Below, piece by piece: positions 37,178-45,823 of a stretch of DNA of 64,000 nt; the stretch's first letter is position 1; each line of letters begins with the position of its first letter. The position numbers and the translations under genes are program-made. The stretch comes from Marinomonas mediterranea MMB-1 (GTDB lineage Bacteria > Pseudomonadota > Gammaproteobacteria > Pseudomonadales > Marinomonadaceae): the NCBI RefSeq assembly GCF_000192865.1, contig NC_015276.1:3100001-3164000 (forward strand), in the 5' to 3' direction. The notes below the pieces were generated by a model. The model worked only from the letters and a program-made list of their open reading frames with translations. It ran no database searches and was not told the DNA's origin.

Positions 37178-38191
37178 ATGTCGATTCCTCTTATTCAAAT
37201 TAGCAACCTCGAAAAGGTTTTTACCAAAGACACTGGGCTTATTAATCGAATCCGCTTTCGAAAAGGCCAGTTCCATCGTCGTCAAGAAAGCGTTTATGCC
37301 TTAAACGGGGTTAATCTAACCATATTAAAAGGCGAAACGCTGTGCGTTGTCGGGGAGACAGGGTGCGGTAAATCCACGTTAGCGCGAACGCTTATGGGCT
37401 TAACGCCGCCAAGCGCGGGAGAAATCCATTACCTCAACGAGCGCATTGACCATCTAAACGATAAAGAGCGTCTTTTATATCGCCGACGAATGCAGATGGT
37501 ATTTCAAAACCCTTATGGGTCTTTAAACCCTAGAATGACGGTCTATCAAACACTACGCGAAGCAATATCCTTTCATAACCCCCAAATGAAGACGCGTGAA
37601 ATAGAGGAAAAAATAGAAGAGCTATTGGAGTCGGTAGGCTTACACGCCGACGCCGTGGATCGATACCCCCACGAGTTCTCGGGCGGACAGCGTCAACGAA
37701 TTTCGCTTGCTCGCGCATTGTCTGTTGAGCCAGAATTTATTGTCGCGGACGAACCCTTGGCGGCGTTGGATGTGTCCGTTCAGGCTCAAGTCCTGAACTT
37801 GATGATGGATAAACAAGAAGAATACAACCTGACGTATCTGTTTATCACCCACGACCTTGCTGTCGTAGAACACTTCGCAACTCGCGTCGCTGTGATGTAT
37901 TTAGGGCGAGTGTGTGAACTGGCATCACGAGAATCCTTGTTTTCATCGCCTAAACACCCTTATACACGGGCGTTGCTTTCCGCTATTCCTCGTTTGGATA
38001 CGAATGCACCTGAGTTAATTAAACTAAGTGGTGAAGTTCCGACGCCAATGGAAAAGCCAATTGGCTGCGTTTTTCAGGCTCGTTGTCCTCACGCCACGCC
38101 ACGCTGCTTTGCTGAATCGCCTGCGATGAAAGTCCAAAAAGACGGCTCAAGTGTCGCCTGCCATGCGCTTGAGGAGGGTCGAATTCTATGA
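37178..38191 (+). CDS. ABC transporter ATP-binding protein, DppF/OppF family
   Basis: Second ATPase, 337 residues from the ATG at 37178, which has GGGGGA about 11 bases upstream; a TTG two codons earlier overlaps the previous stop and is less likely. Walker A 'GETGCGKST' near residue 68, signature 'FSGGQRQRISLARAL' near residue 165, Walker B 'FIVADEPLAALDVS', and a Cys-rich end 'CVFQARCPHATPRC'. It completes a full importer; a LysR gene follows. Confidence 0.92.
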   Translation: MSIPLIQISNLEKVFTKDTGLINRIRFRKGQFHRRQESVYALNGVNLTILKGETLCVVGETGCGKSTLARTLMGLTPPSAGEIHYLNERIDHLNDKERLLYRRRMQMVFQNPYGSLNPRMTVYQTLREAISFHNPQMKTREIEEKIEELLESVGLHADAVDRYPHEFSGGQRQRISLARALSVEPEFIVADEPLAALDVSVQAQVLNLMMDKQEEYNLTYLFITHDLAVVEHFATRVAVMYLGRVCELASRESLFSSPKHPYTRALLSAIPRLDTNAPELIKLSGEVPTPMEKPIGCVFQARCPHATPRCFAESPAMKVQKDGSSVACHALEEGRIL

Positions 38192-38252
38192 TTTTATTAT
38201 TGATCACTCTACCTAATGTTCCTTTCCTTGCTTGCCAAAAAGGAGCCGCCCT

Positions 38253-39188
38253 ATGGAAATAAGATGGCTCGAAGACTTTATTGCTTTGGCAAAAACGCGA
38301 CATTTCTCTAGAGCAGCGGATGAGCAGAATGTCACACAGCCCACGTTCAGTCGACGAATCAAGTTGCTTGAAGAAGAAATGAAAGTGACCTTGATTGATC
38401 GTAATACACTGCCGCTGTCACTCACCCCAGCGGGTGAAGTGTTCTTACAAAGCGCAGAACTCATTACACGCCAAATACGTGATACAAAAGAGAAATGTCA
38501 GGAAATCAAAAAACTGGAAGAGTCTCGGATCAGCTTTGTTACCACACAGACATTGTTCCTTAGCTTCTATAAAGATGCGCTGGAGCCATTTTGTCAGAGC
38601 ATTGATGTCTCTATGGATGTGAATATGAAATCAAGCTCATGGATTGGCGTAGACTTCATCAACTCACTAAAAGACAAGCAATCGGATTTGATGCTGTGCT
38701 TTTGGCACCCTGCTATCGATTTCTTACGGGAGCTTGACGATAACCAATATGATTATCTCGTCGTTGGTCGAGAAGCACTGTTGCCCATTAGTGCCGCAGA
38801 CGTAGAAGGTGAAGCAAGGTTTGAGCTTCCAGGGTCAAGAAAACGTCCTCTTCCTTACATAGGTTATTATGATAACTCATTCTTACATCCTGTGATTCAG
38901 CATCATTTGCAGAGACAAAGAGAAGTGCCTCAACTGGAAACGCTAACGGAAAACTACAATTCTGTCAGTGTGAAAGCCTTGGTCAAAGAGGGTTATGGCA
39001 TAGGATGGATTCCGGCAAGCCTACTTGAAGACACATTAAGCTACGGAAAAGTCGCACTGGCGGGCGATGAAAACTGGCACATACCGCTGGAATTGCGCCT
39101 TTATCGAGACAAACACAACCAAAGTAATAACTTGCATCAGTTTTGGCAGCAATTAAAAGACTACCTTGATAGTAAAGGACGGCTTTAA
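38253..39188 (+). CDS. LysR-family regulator, HypT (YjiE)-like
   Basis: Transcription regulator of 311 residues. The opening 'MEIRWLEDFIALAKTRHFSRAADEQNVTQPTFSRRIKLLEE' resembles HypT, the hypochlorite-responsive regulator of Escherichia coli, including the 'NVTQPTFSRRI' recognition helix. The effector domain follows with 'VSVKALVKEGYGIGWIPASLLED' near residue 250. I use the ATG at 38253 with AAAGGAG 7 bases upstream; a TTG at 38232 is also in frame. It follows the importer operon by about 60 bases on the same strand and may regulate it, but the hypochlorite role is only inferred by similarity. Confidence 0.83.
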   Translation: MEIRWLEDFIALAKTRHFSRAADEQNVTQPTFSRRIKLLEEEMKVTLIDRNTLPLSLTPAGEVFLQSAELITRQIRDTKEKCQEIKKLEESRISFVTTQTLFLSFYKDALEPFCQSIDVSMDVNMKSSSWIGVDFINSLKDKQSDLMLCFWHPAIDFLRELDDNQYDYLVVGREALLPISAADVEGEARFELPGSRKRPLPYIGYYDNSFLHPVIQHHLQRQREVPQLETLTENYNSVSVKALVKEGYGIGWIPASLLEDTLSYGKVALAGDENWHIPLELRLYRDKHNQSNNLHQFWQQLKDYLDSKGRL

Positions 39189-39273
39189 CTCCGTCTATTT
39201 TGGATAATCTAAGTACATTAATGGGCGGCTCTGGTATGATGGCGCGAATGCTAACTACCTGAGTCAAAACATC

Positions 39274-40656
39274 GTGTCCAACTTCTCTCATTCCTTACCG
39301 CTCGCTTTACCCTCAGAACTCACCAAACTTCTCGGTGATATGGGATTTAAAGGTTTTACCCCCGTTCAAGAGCAGTGCTTGCCAGATATACTGGAAGGAA
39401 AAGATTTGCTGGCACAAGCGCAAACAGGCAGTGGTAAAACCCTCGCTTTTGCAATTGGGTTACTGTTAAGAATTAACCCGCGTTATTTTTCGACTCAAGC
39501 TTTGATCATGTGCCCAACACGTGAACTTGCCGATCAAGTGGCAAAAGAAATTCGCCGCGTTGCGCGCTTCATGAACAACATCAAAGTGTTAACGCTGTGT
39601 GGTGGAATGCCCTTTGGCCCTCAAATAGGCTCCCTTGAGCATGGCGCTCACATTGTCGTCGGTACGCCGGGTCGCCTGCTAGAGCACCTAAGAAAACGCA
39701 CGCTGTCTTTACAATACCTAAACACATTGGTGTTAGACGAAGCTGACAGAATGCTAGACATGGGATTTGTTGACAGTATCCGAGAAGTCGTATTAGAAAC
39801 CCCTAGTACACGCCAGACCTTGTTGTTTAGTGCGACCTATGGCGACAACATCGAAGAAATCAGTAACGAGTTCCAAAACAACCCGAGTCAAATTCAAATC
39901 GAAGTCAATCAAGACTTAAAGCCAGACATCAAGCAATTTTTTGCTCGCACTGAAAAAGCGCAAAAGTATGAAACCTTACTCGACTCTCTGGCTTACTTTG
40001 GACCACGACAGGCGATTGTTTTCTGTAATACCAAAGCAGATACGCAAGCCGTTGCCGATTTTCTCAATGAGCAAAGCGTCAGCACCGTTGCTATTCACGG
40101 TGATTTAGAACAAAAACAACGTGATCAAGTACTGGTTCGCTTTGCCAATAAAAGTGCCTGCATAATGGTTGCAACGGATGTTGCTGCACGAGGTATTGAT
40201 GTCAAAGAAATTGATCTGGTTATTAACTTCGACACGACACGTGATATCGATGTACACACTCATCGCATAGGTCGAACAGGCCGAGCAGGGCACTCTGGGC
40301 AAGCCCTCAGCTTTATTACGGATAAAGACGACTACAAACTGAAAGGAATTATTGAACGATTCGATATTACACCGGAGTTTATCGATCTGCCCGAGACACC
40401 ATTGTCGTACTCTCTCACACCAGAAATGGCGACCATCGCTTTTGACGCTGGCCGTAAGAACAAACTGAGACCGGGTGACATTTTAGGTGCGTTGACGGCG
40501 GGAATCGGCCTAGAAAAAAGCGCTGTGGGCAAAATCGATATTTATGACTTTCAAGCGTATGTTGCAGTGGAAGCCCAGCAAGCGCGTAAGGTGGTCAAAT
40601 CCCTAGCGAACAAAAAGATCAAAGGGCGAACAATAAAGTCCCGCGTTCTTCGATAA
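39274..40656 (+). CDS. dbpA: ATP-dependent RNA helicase DbpA
   Basis: DEAD-box helicase that acts on 23S rRNA during large-subunit assembly. 460 residues. Motifs: 'FTPVQEQCLPDIL' near residue 28, 'AQTGSGKT' near residue 48, 'GTPGRLLEHL', 'VLDEADRMLDMGF' near residue 153, 'FSATYGDN' (SAT), 'ATDVAARGIDV' and 'HRIGRTGRAG'. The last 75 residues are the DbpA RNA-binding domain, 'RPGDILGALTAGIGLEKS' and 'GKIDIYDFQAYVAV' ending 'KGRTIKSRVLR', which is specific to this family. The start is a GTG; the ribosome site is weak. A VanZ-like gene follows after 25 bases. Confidence 0.93.
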   Translation: MSNFSHSLPLALPSELTKLLGDMGFKGFTPVQEQCLPDILEGKDLLAQAQTGSGKTLAFAIGLLLRINPRYFSTQALIMCPTRELADQVAKEIRRVARFMNNIKVLTLCGGMPFGPQIGSLEHGAHIVVGTPGRLLEHLRKRTLSLQYLNTLVLDEADRMLDMGFVDSIREVVLETPSTRQTLLFSATYGDNIEEISNEFQNNPSQIQIEVNQDLKPDIKQFFARTEKAQKYETLLDSLAYFGPRQAIVFCNTKADTQAVADFLNEQSVSTVAIHGDLEQKQRDQVLVRFANKSACIMVATDVAARGIDVKEIDLVINFDTTRDIDVHTHRIGRTGRAGHSGQALSFITDKDDYKLKGIIERFDITPEFIDLPETPLSYSLTPEMATIAFDAGRKNKLRPGDILGALTAGIGLEKSAVGKIDIYDFQAYVAVEAQQARKVVKSLANKKIKGRTIKSRVLR

Positions 40657-40681
40657 GCACGACAAGAGCGACCAACCGAGT

Positions 40682-41059
40682 ATGAAAGAGAGCGTATTTC
40701 AGTTTCTAAAAAGTCCGAAAGCTCAACGCGTTGGCTTCTGGATTGGTTTCTTGATCATCTCATTTGCGACCCTTCTTCCTGCCGATGAACTTCCTCCTGT
40801 ACCCGGCGGCGACAAGCTACATCATATCGTCGGTTTCGGGGGCTGGGCCTTGCTTTGCTGCTTGGGCCCAATAAAACGATTCTACCGCTTCAGTGTCCTT
40901 ATCATTCTTTGGGGCGGCGCAATAGAGCTAATACAACCCTATGTAAACCGTTATGGGGAATGGCTCGATTTTTTCGCTGACGCCGCTGGTGTTGTTATTG
41001 TGCTTTTTGCGACCCTCCTACTGAAAACACTCAAAAAATACAAAGAGCGCATGGCATAG
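40682..41059 (+). CDS. VanZ-like membrane protein
   Basis: A 125-residue protein with about four membrane segments. 'GGDKLHHIVGFGGWALLC' near residue 45 and 'GGAIELIQPYVNRYGEWLDFFADAAGVVIV' near residue 80 (the conserved E-Q-x-GR/DxxD region) match the VanZ family. Members occur widely outside glycopeptide resistance and their function is poorly known. It follows dbpA closely and precedes the glycerate kinase gene by 56 bases. Confidence 0.8.
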   Translation: MKESVFQFLKSPKAQRVGFWIGFLIISFATLLPADELPPVPGGDKLHHIVGFGGWALLCCLGPIKRFYRFSVLIILWGGAIELIQPYVNRYGEWLDFFADAAGVVIVLFATLLLKTLKKYKERMA

Positions 41060-41115
41060 AAACTGCTTAAGTAAGGTTTAAGGAAAGCAATATAGAACCA
41101 AATTAGGAGCTTATA

Positions 41116-42390
41116 ATGTCATCTTCAGAACTCATGCATACCCAGTTTCTCAGCTCGTTATTTGATGCTGCGCTTGATGTTGCACAGCCAAATAAATGCA
41201 TCCCTCGTCATCTTCCTACAAAAACCAGTGGAAAAACAATTGTTATTGGCGCAGGAAAAGCCTCAGCTGCAATGGCAAAAGCGCTAGAAGAAAGCTGGGA
41301 CGGCCCTCTAACAGGCACCGTCGTTACCCGTTATGGCTATGCGGTAAAATGTGACCACATCAAAATTCTAGAAGCCGCTCACCCCGTTCCCGACGAAAAC
41401 GGTCTTAATGCAGCTTACGCAATTTTAGATGAAGTCAGTGGCTTAAGCGAAGAGGATCAGGTGATCGTACTCATATCAGGAGGCGGATCAGCACTGATGC
41501 CCTGCCCAGTTGACGGGGTATCACTAAAAGAAAAGCAAGAAATCAATCAGGCACTTCTTAAATGTGGCGCAAACATCGTCGAGATGAACACCGTACGCCG
41601 TCATCTTTCTAAAATAAAAGGCGGTCAACTTGCCGCGGCTTGTTTTCCGGCAAAAGTAATGACTCTTTTGATCTCTGATGTCCCTGGCGACGATTTGCCC
41701 TCTATTGCATCTGGCCCTACAGTCGGCGACACCACGACATGCGCCGATGCCCTCACCATTATCGATAAGTATTCAATCCCAATTTCTGACACGGTTAGAG
41801 CAAATTTGCAAGCGGGCAACTATGAAACCATTAAGCCTGATGATCCAATCCTAAAAAATTGCGAAAACCACCTTATCGCTACACCACAAATGGCACTCGA
41901 AGCCGCCGCCAAGCGTGCCAAAAATCTAGGTATAAAAAGCCTGATTTTAGGTGACAGTATTGAAGGAGAAGCAAGAGAAGTCGGTAAAGTCATGGCGGGG
42001 ATTGCAAAGCAAGTTCGTACTTTCAAGCAGCCAATAGAACCTCCTTGCGTACTGCTTTCTGGAGGGGAAACGACCGTTACAATCAAAGGAAATGGCGTCG
42101 GTGGTAGAAACGTCGAATATTTGCTGTCGTTAGCCATTCAACTAGCAGGAGAAAAAGGCATTTCGGCCATCGCGTGCGATACAGACGGGGTCGACGGCGC
42201 AGCGGAGTTGGCAGGAGCGCTGATGACGGACAAAACATTGGAGTTAGCCGAACAGAAATCCATCAAGCCTAGCGACTACCTAGACAATAATGATGCTCAT
42301 ACCTTTTTTTCAAAACTGGGGATCTCAATCGACACAGGGCCTACTTTGACCAATGTGAATGACTTTCGCGCCATTTTTATCGACAAGTAG
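41116..42390 (+). CDS. MOFRL-family glycerate 2-kinase / hydroxypyruvate reductase-type protein
   Basis: Cytosolic enzyme of the glycerate-2-kinase (GckA/TtuD) family, 424 residues, phosphorylating glycerate in glyoxylate, serine or tartrate catabolism. 'GKTIVIGAGKASAAMAKAL' near residue 38, 'VLISGGGSALMPCPVDG' near residue 118, 'VMTLLISDVPGDDLPSIASGPT' near residue 180 and 'LLSGGETTVTIKGNGVGGRNVEYLL' near residue 315 are family motifs; 'ACDTDGVDGAAELAGAL' is the MOFRL signature. Older databases call these hydroxypyruvate reductases. AGGAG lies 10 bases upstream of the ATG. Confidence 0.87.
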   Translation: MSSSELMHTQFLSSLFDAALDVAQPNKCIPRHLPTKTSGKTIVIGAGKASAAMAKALEESWDGPLTGTVVTRYGYAVKCDHIKILEAAHPVPDENGLNAAYAILDEVSGLSEEDQVIVLISGGGSALMPCPVDGVSLKEKQEINQALLKCGANIVEMNTVRRHLSKIKGGQLAAACFPAKVMTLLISDVPGDDLPSIASGPTVGDTTTCADALTIIDKYSIPISDTVRANLQAGNYETIKPDDPILKNCENHLIATPQMALEAAAKRAKNLGIKSLILGDSIEGEAREVGKVMAGIAKQVRTFKQPIEPPCVLLSGGETTVTIKGNGVGGRNVEYLLSLAIQLAGEKGISAIACDTDGVDGAAELAGALMTDKTLELAEQKSIKPSDYLDNNDAHTFFSKLGISIDTGPTLTNVNDFRAIFIDK

Positions 42391-42575
42391 AGACCTTTTA
42401 ACAACTGCTGTACGCTCTCCGATACAGTATTAAAAAGAGTGTTAAAAAGAGACTTGAATACTCATTTATAACCCTAAATAACCGCACTTCTAGCGGATAA
42501 CAGCACGTCTAGAAAGTAATGTCTCTTCTAGAAAGTTAAAAAGTGACATAACTGCAAATACATCACTTAGACATC

Positions 42576-44615
42576 TTAACAGCTCGAGTGTTCTATATAG
42601 CGATCTTCCTTCAAGTCTTTATAGAACAGCTCGGCTTTTAGTGGACGAGAGAATAAAAAGCCCTGATAGAAACGACAACCTAATTGGTCCAAACACTCTT
42701 TCTCCGCAACGCTACTCACCCCCTCTGCAATGACTCTAAGATCCAGCTTTTGTGCCATTGCCATGATCAGCTCAACAATCGACGTTTCGCTAGACTCTTG
42801 ATGAAGGTTAGTCACAAAAGACCGATCAATTTTCAAGACATCCAAAGGCAAATTGCTCAAGTATTTTAAAGAAGAATACCCTGTTCCAAAGTCATCAATC
42901 GCAAACGTGATACCAAGCTCCTTCAAGGTCGCCATTTTTGTAGAAGCGATCTCAAAATTACGGATCAACATATTTTCGGTTATCTCAAACTCAAGCATCG
43001 AGCCCGGAATATCATGCCGTTCTAAGATTTCTATCACTCGAGCAATAAAGCTTCCTTCAATAAACTGTGACGGGCTAACGTTAATGGACACTCTCTCGAA
43101 GCACTCAGGTAACCCCGTTGTGCGCCAACCAGCCAATAAACGACACGCTTCCTCGATAACCCAAAGCCCAATTCGCTTTATTTGGCCACTTTCTTCGGCA
43201 ACCTCTAAAAAATCGTTTGGGTATACCAAACCTTGAACAGGATGACGCCACCTTATAAGCGCTTCTGCCGCTGTGGTTCTACCTTTGGCATCTAACTGCG
43301 GCTGAAACCAAAGTTCAAATTGTTGTTCGGCCAATGCAACGTGAATCCCCTCTACAATAGAAAGTTGTTGACTCGCGACTCGCTGCATTTCTTGGTCAAA
43401 AAACTGGTAACCGTTTCTCCCCGCCGCTTTTACGCCATATAGTGCGGTATCGGCACGTCTAATAATGTCCAAACAGGTATTGCCTTTTTCTGGAAAAAGG
43501 GCAATACCGATACTAACCGTGCAATGCAGTACATTACCTTCAATTTCCATCGGCTCTGACAAACGCTTCAACAAGGTCGATGCAACGTCCTTCACTGCAA
43601 GTGAGCATGCCTCACGGTTTAAGCCCATGTCGGAAAGCAATACAACATATTCATCGCCACCGAATCGAGCACAGGTCGCACTCTTTGGAATGACTTCCAA
43701 CACGCGTTTGCCAATCTCACATAACAGCAAATCACCGATAGAGTGACCTAGCGAGTCATTGATGGTCTTAAAACGGTCAATATCGAAATACATCACCGCG
43801 CCATGCAATTTAGTGGCCGCATGCGATTCAATATCGCGTGTGAGCATCTCAATCAGTAACCTTCGATTAGGTAACTGGGTAAGTGAATCAAAGTAAGCTA
43901 GTTTGTGTATCTGGGCTTCGGCATCATCTCTTTCTTGCCATGCTTCTTTGAAACACGTGACTAAGTCCCCCAGTTCGTCATCCCGACTATACGGGTCCTT
44001 AGTAAGTTGATTGCGTGAACTGAACTTTTCAACCCACCGAGATATGTCCATAATCGGTTTAGACAAGCCTCGATAGAGCACAATAAGTAGAATAAGTGTG
44101 AGGAGCGAGGTTGATAAAAGTCCGGTAAACGCGGTCGTAATAGCGCGACGCGCAAACCCTTTTGCGACAAAACTGACATCGACCCACACTTCCACTCTTC
44201 CAGGAAAATAGCTGTACTCTCGTAATGCTAATTTAGAAACAAAGTGATCAGGGATGTCGAGCATACTGTCGCTAAGCTGAAGTAACCAAGTCGCGGTTTC
44301 TGGTTTGTCTAACGTACTCGTTGCTAATACGTCGCCGAAATCATCAATGATAGACGCCTTATAAAAACGTTTGTCGGATACAATTGATTCAACGATATTC
44401 TTAGAAACATCTTCGTCTAGGTTATAAACAGCTTGCGTTGCGGCGTCTGTATGAAAAGAGAGAACCTTCTCAATTTCGTGGATTTGACGCGTTCTTTCAT
44501 CCAACAAATCAAGATACACTTGGAGTAATGACGAGAATAAACCGATAGAAAGCGACAGCAATAAAATGTATCTAGCGTGCCGAATTGCAAGACGTTGTTT
44601 AATGCGAATACCCAT
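42576..44615 (-). CDS. membrane GGDEF-EAL cyclic-di-GMP signalling protein
   Basis: Inner-membrane c-di-GMP enzyme, about 679 residues. Two membrane segments (about residues 15-35 and 165-190) bracket a periplasmic sensor region of about 130 residues. A HAMP-like linker follows, then GGDEF (residues about 245-405) with 'FGGDEYVVLLSD', where the last residue is Tyr rather than Phe; no RxxD inhibitory site is obvious. The EAL domain (about 420-665) has 'AEALIRWRHP', 'EITENML', 'IDDFGTGYSSL', 'KIDRSFV' and 'IAEGVSS', so it is probably active. The ATG at 44615 follows TAGGTG; a GTG at 44630 touches the preceding stop. The neighbour encodes a periplasmic binding protein. Confidence 0.88.
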   Translation of the reverse strand: MGIRIKQRLAIRHARYILLLSLSIGLFSSLLQVYLDLLDERTRQIHEIEKVLSFHTDAATQAVYNLDEDVSKNIVESIVSDKRFYKASIIDDFGDVLATSTLDKPETATWLLQLSDSMLDIPDHFVSKLALREYSYFPGRVEVWVDVSFVAKGFARRAITTAFTGLLSTSLLTLILLIVLYRGLSKPIMDISRWVEKFSSRNQLTKDPYSRDDELGDLVTCFKEAWQERDDAEAQIHKLAYFDSLTQLPNRRLLIEMLTRDIESHAATKLHGAVMYFDIDRFKTINDSLGHSIGDLLLCEIGKRVLEVIPKSATCARFGGDEYVVLLSDMGLNREACSLAVKDVASTLLKRLSEPMEIEGNVLHCTVSIGIALFPEKGNTCLDIIRRADTALYGVKAAGRNGYQFFDQEMQRVASQQLSIVEGIHVALAEQQFELWFQPQLDAKGRTTAAEALIRWRHPVQGLVYPNDFLEVAEESGQIKRIGLWVIEEACRLLAGWRTTGLPECFERVSINVSPSQFIEGSFIARVIEILERHDIPGSMLEFEITENMLIRNFEIASTKMATLKELGITFAIDDFGTGYSSLKYLSNLPLDVLKIDRSFVTNLHQESSETSIVELIMAMAQKLDLRVIAEGVSSVAEKECLDQLGCRFYQGFLFSRPLKAELFYKDLKEDRYIEHSSC

Positions 44616-44630
44616 ACGTTTGACTGGCAC

Positions 44631-45392
44631 CTAATTTAGATAGTGAAGTCGAATAGAATCATAGGATCCATTACTTTTAATTAATGTCAGCCCCTTACTA
44701 AACGCTTCAATAATTTCTTGGCTATGAGGGAATGCTTTGCTTACACACAATCTCAAAGCCGTCGAAGGAATATCCTTGAGGGAAGAAAAAGCCAGCTTGT
44801 GGCGAACGCCCATTAATTTTGCTTGATAGGCAGTGGTTTCCGCTCCGTTAAAAAATACATCAACGTCGCGGTATAAAAGGCTGGTAATGCCGTTTTCGAT
44901 ATTTTTCGTTGTATCAAATTTAACGCCATTCTTGGTCAAATCCTTAAGTAGGCCCCAATTTTCTACTCCTATTACCTTGTATTTGGACAAGTCCTTTATA
45001 GATGACACATCGTTTATATTGTGATTTGCCACGCTCACTGCGACTTGAGTGACCTGACTGATCGGATCACTAAATAACATATAGCCATTACGTTCCTGAC
45101 GTATAGAGCAGCTAATTGTTCCTGCTATTAAGCCCCGCTTCATGGATTTCACAATTCTTTTCCATGGCATCACTTTTATGGACGCCTCGATCCCTACCTC
45201 TTTAAAAGCAGCGCGAACGATATCAACGTCCATTCCAGATACTTTCCCTTGGTCATCCGATTCAATGAGATAAGGTGGGTAGTCAACAATATAAAAAGTA
45301 ACAGGCGAACGAGACTCAGCCCAAGAGAACGACGAAAAAACGCAAATCAGCGCAGCTAACAGAAACTTTGTCACGGTAACGGAATTCCTCAT
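44631..45392 (-). CDS. periplasmic solute-binding protein, family 3
   Basis: Exported binding protein of the amino-acid (SBP_bac_3) type, 253 residues. A signal peptide ends near 'FSWA' (residue 25), and the mature part opens 'PVTFYIVDYPPYLIESDDQGKVSGMDVDIVRAAFKEVG', the standard first lobe. No ABC transporter genes accompany it. Its stop codon lies immediately before the start region of the GGDEF-EAL gene, so the two form an operon in which this protein probably senses a small molecule for the cyclase/phosphodiesterase, as NspS does for MbaA in Vibrio cholerae. Confidence 0.85.
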   Translation of the reverse strand: MRNSVTVTKFLLAALICVFSSFSWAESRSPVTFYIVDYPPYLIESDDQGKVSGMDVDIVRAAFKEVGIEASIKVMPWKRIVKSMKRGLIAGTISCSIRQERNGYMLFSDPISQVTQVAVSVANHNINDVSSIKDLSKYKVIGVENWGLLKDLTKNGVKFDTTKNIENGITSLLYRDVDVFFNGAETTAYQAKLMGVRHKLAFSSLKDIPSTALRLCVSKAFPHSQEIIEAFSKGLTLIKSNGSYDSIRLHYLN

Positions 45393-45823
45393 ATATAATC
45401 CTTTTTCGTTACTCGATGGTCCGAAAAATCCCCTACACCAAGTAAGGTGTAATAGTTTAATCTTTGTACATTACTTGAATCTATACGAAATAAAAACAAA
45501 ACAACCGAACGCAACATTACACTACACAAAAAGCGAAAATGTTAATGTTCGTAACTACTATCCCGCCTATTTCGATCAGAATAAGCAACATATGCTTACA
45601 TATTGCTCACTGCCCTAATCACGACAACGTCGATTTCCAGTTAACAAATCTTATTGACAAAATATAACCATTCGGTCAAAGTTTTATTAATTATTCTGTA
45701 CATTCTTGCATGAGAATTGCTTACCAAATTATAAATCAAGCGATACCTAGTTTGCTCTTCTTCAGACAAGAAGCGTGTTATAAGTATCGATTAGGACCAA
45801 TTTTGAGGGTTAGGAGTCGTGTC
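45393..45823. other. intergenic region between binding-protein gene and xdh operon
   Basis: No gene supported. A small hairpin (acacc/ggtgt near 45440) lies near the binding-protein promoter. TTGACA at about 45653-45658 is a possible -35 of the xdh promoter, overlapping the operator-like site at 45664-45679. A frame open from 45710 extends xdhA upstream but lacks a ribosome site and family similarity. About 130 bases of leader precede the xdhA start. Confidence 0.4.
45664..45679 (+). promoter_or_regulatory. RutR-like TetR operator before xdhA
   Basis: ataaccattcggtcaa matches the RutR consensus TTGACCAnnTGGTCAA at 11 of 14 defined bases. It lies about 145 bases before the xdhA start and next to a TTGACA hexamer. 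RutR-type regulators sense uracil or xanthine-related pyrimidine/purine signals, so control of purine catabolism would make sense. No such regulator gene lies beside the operon. Confidence 0.4.

Noticed and set aside
42391..42575. Repeated tctagaaagt motifs between the glycerate kinase and GGDEF-EAL genes
   Set aside because: Only two short copies without symmetry or spacing that suggests a binding array; probably chance.
45710..45823. N-terminal extension of xdhA
   Set aside because: No family similarity; the GTG at 45824 has AGGAG at 7 bases and starts at the expected ferredoxin domain.
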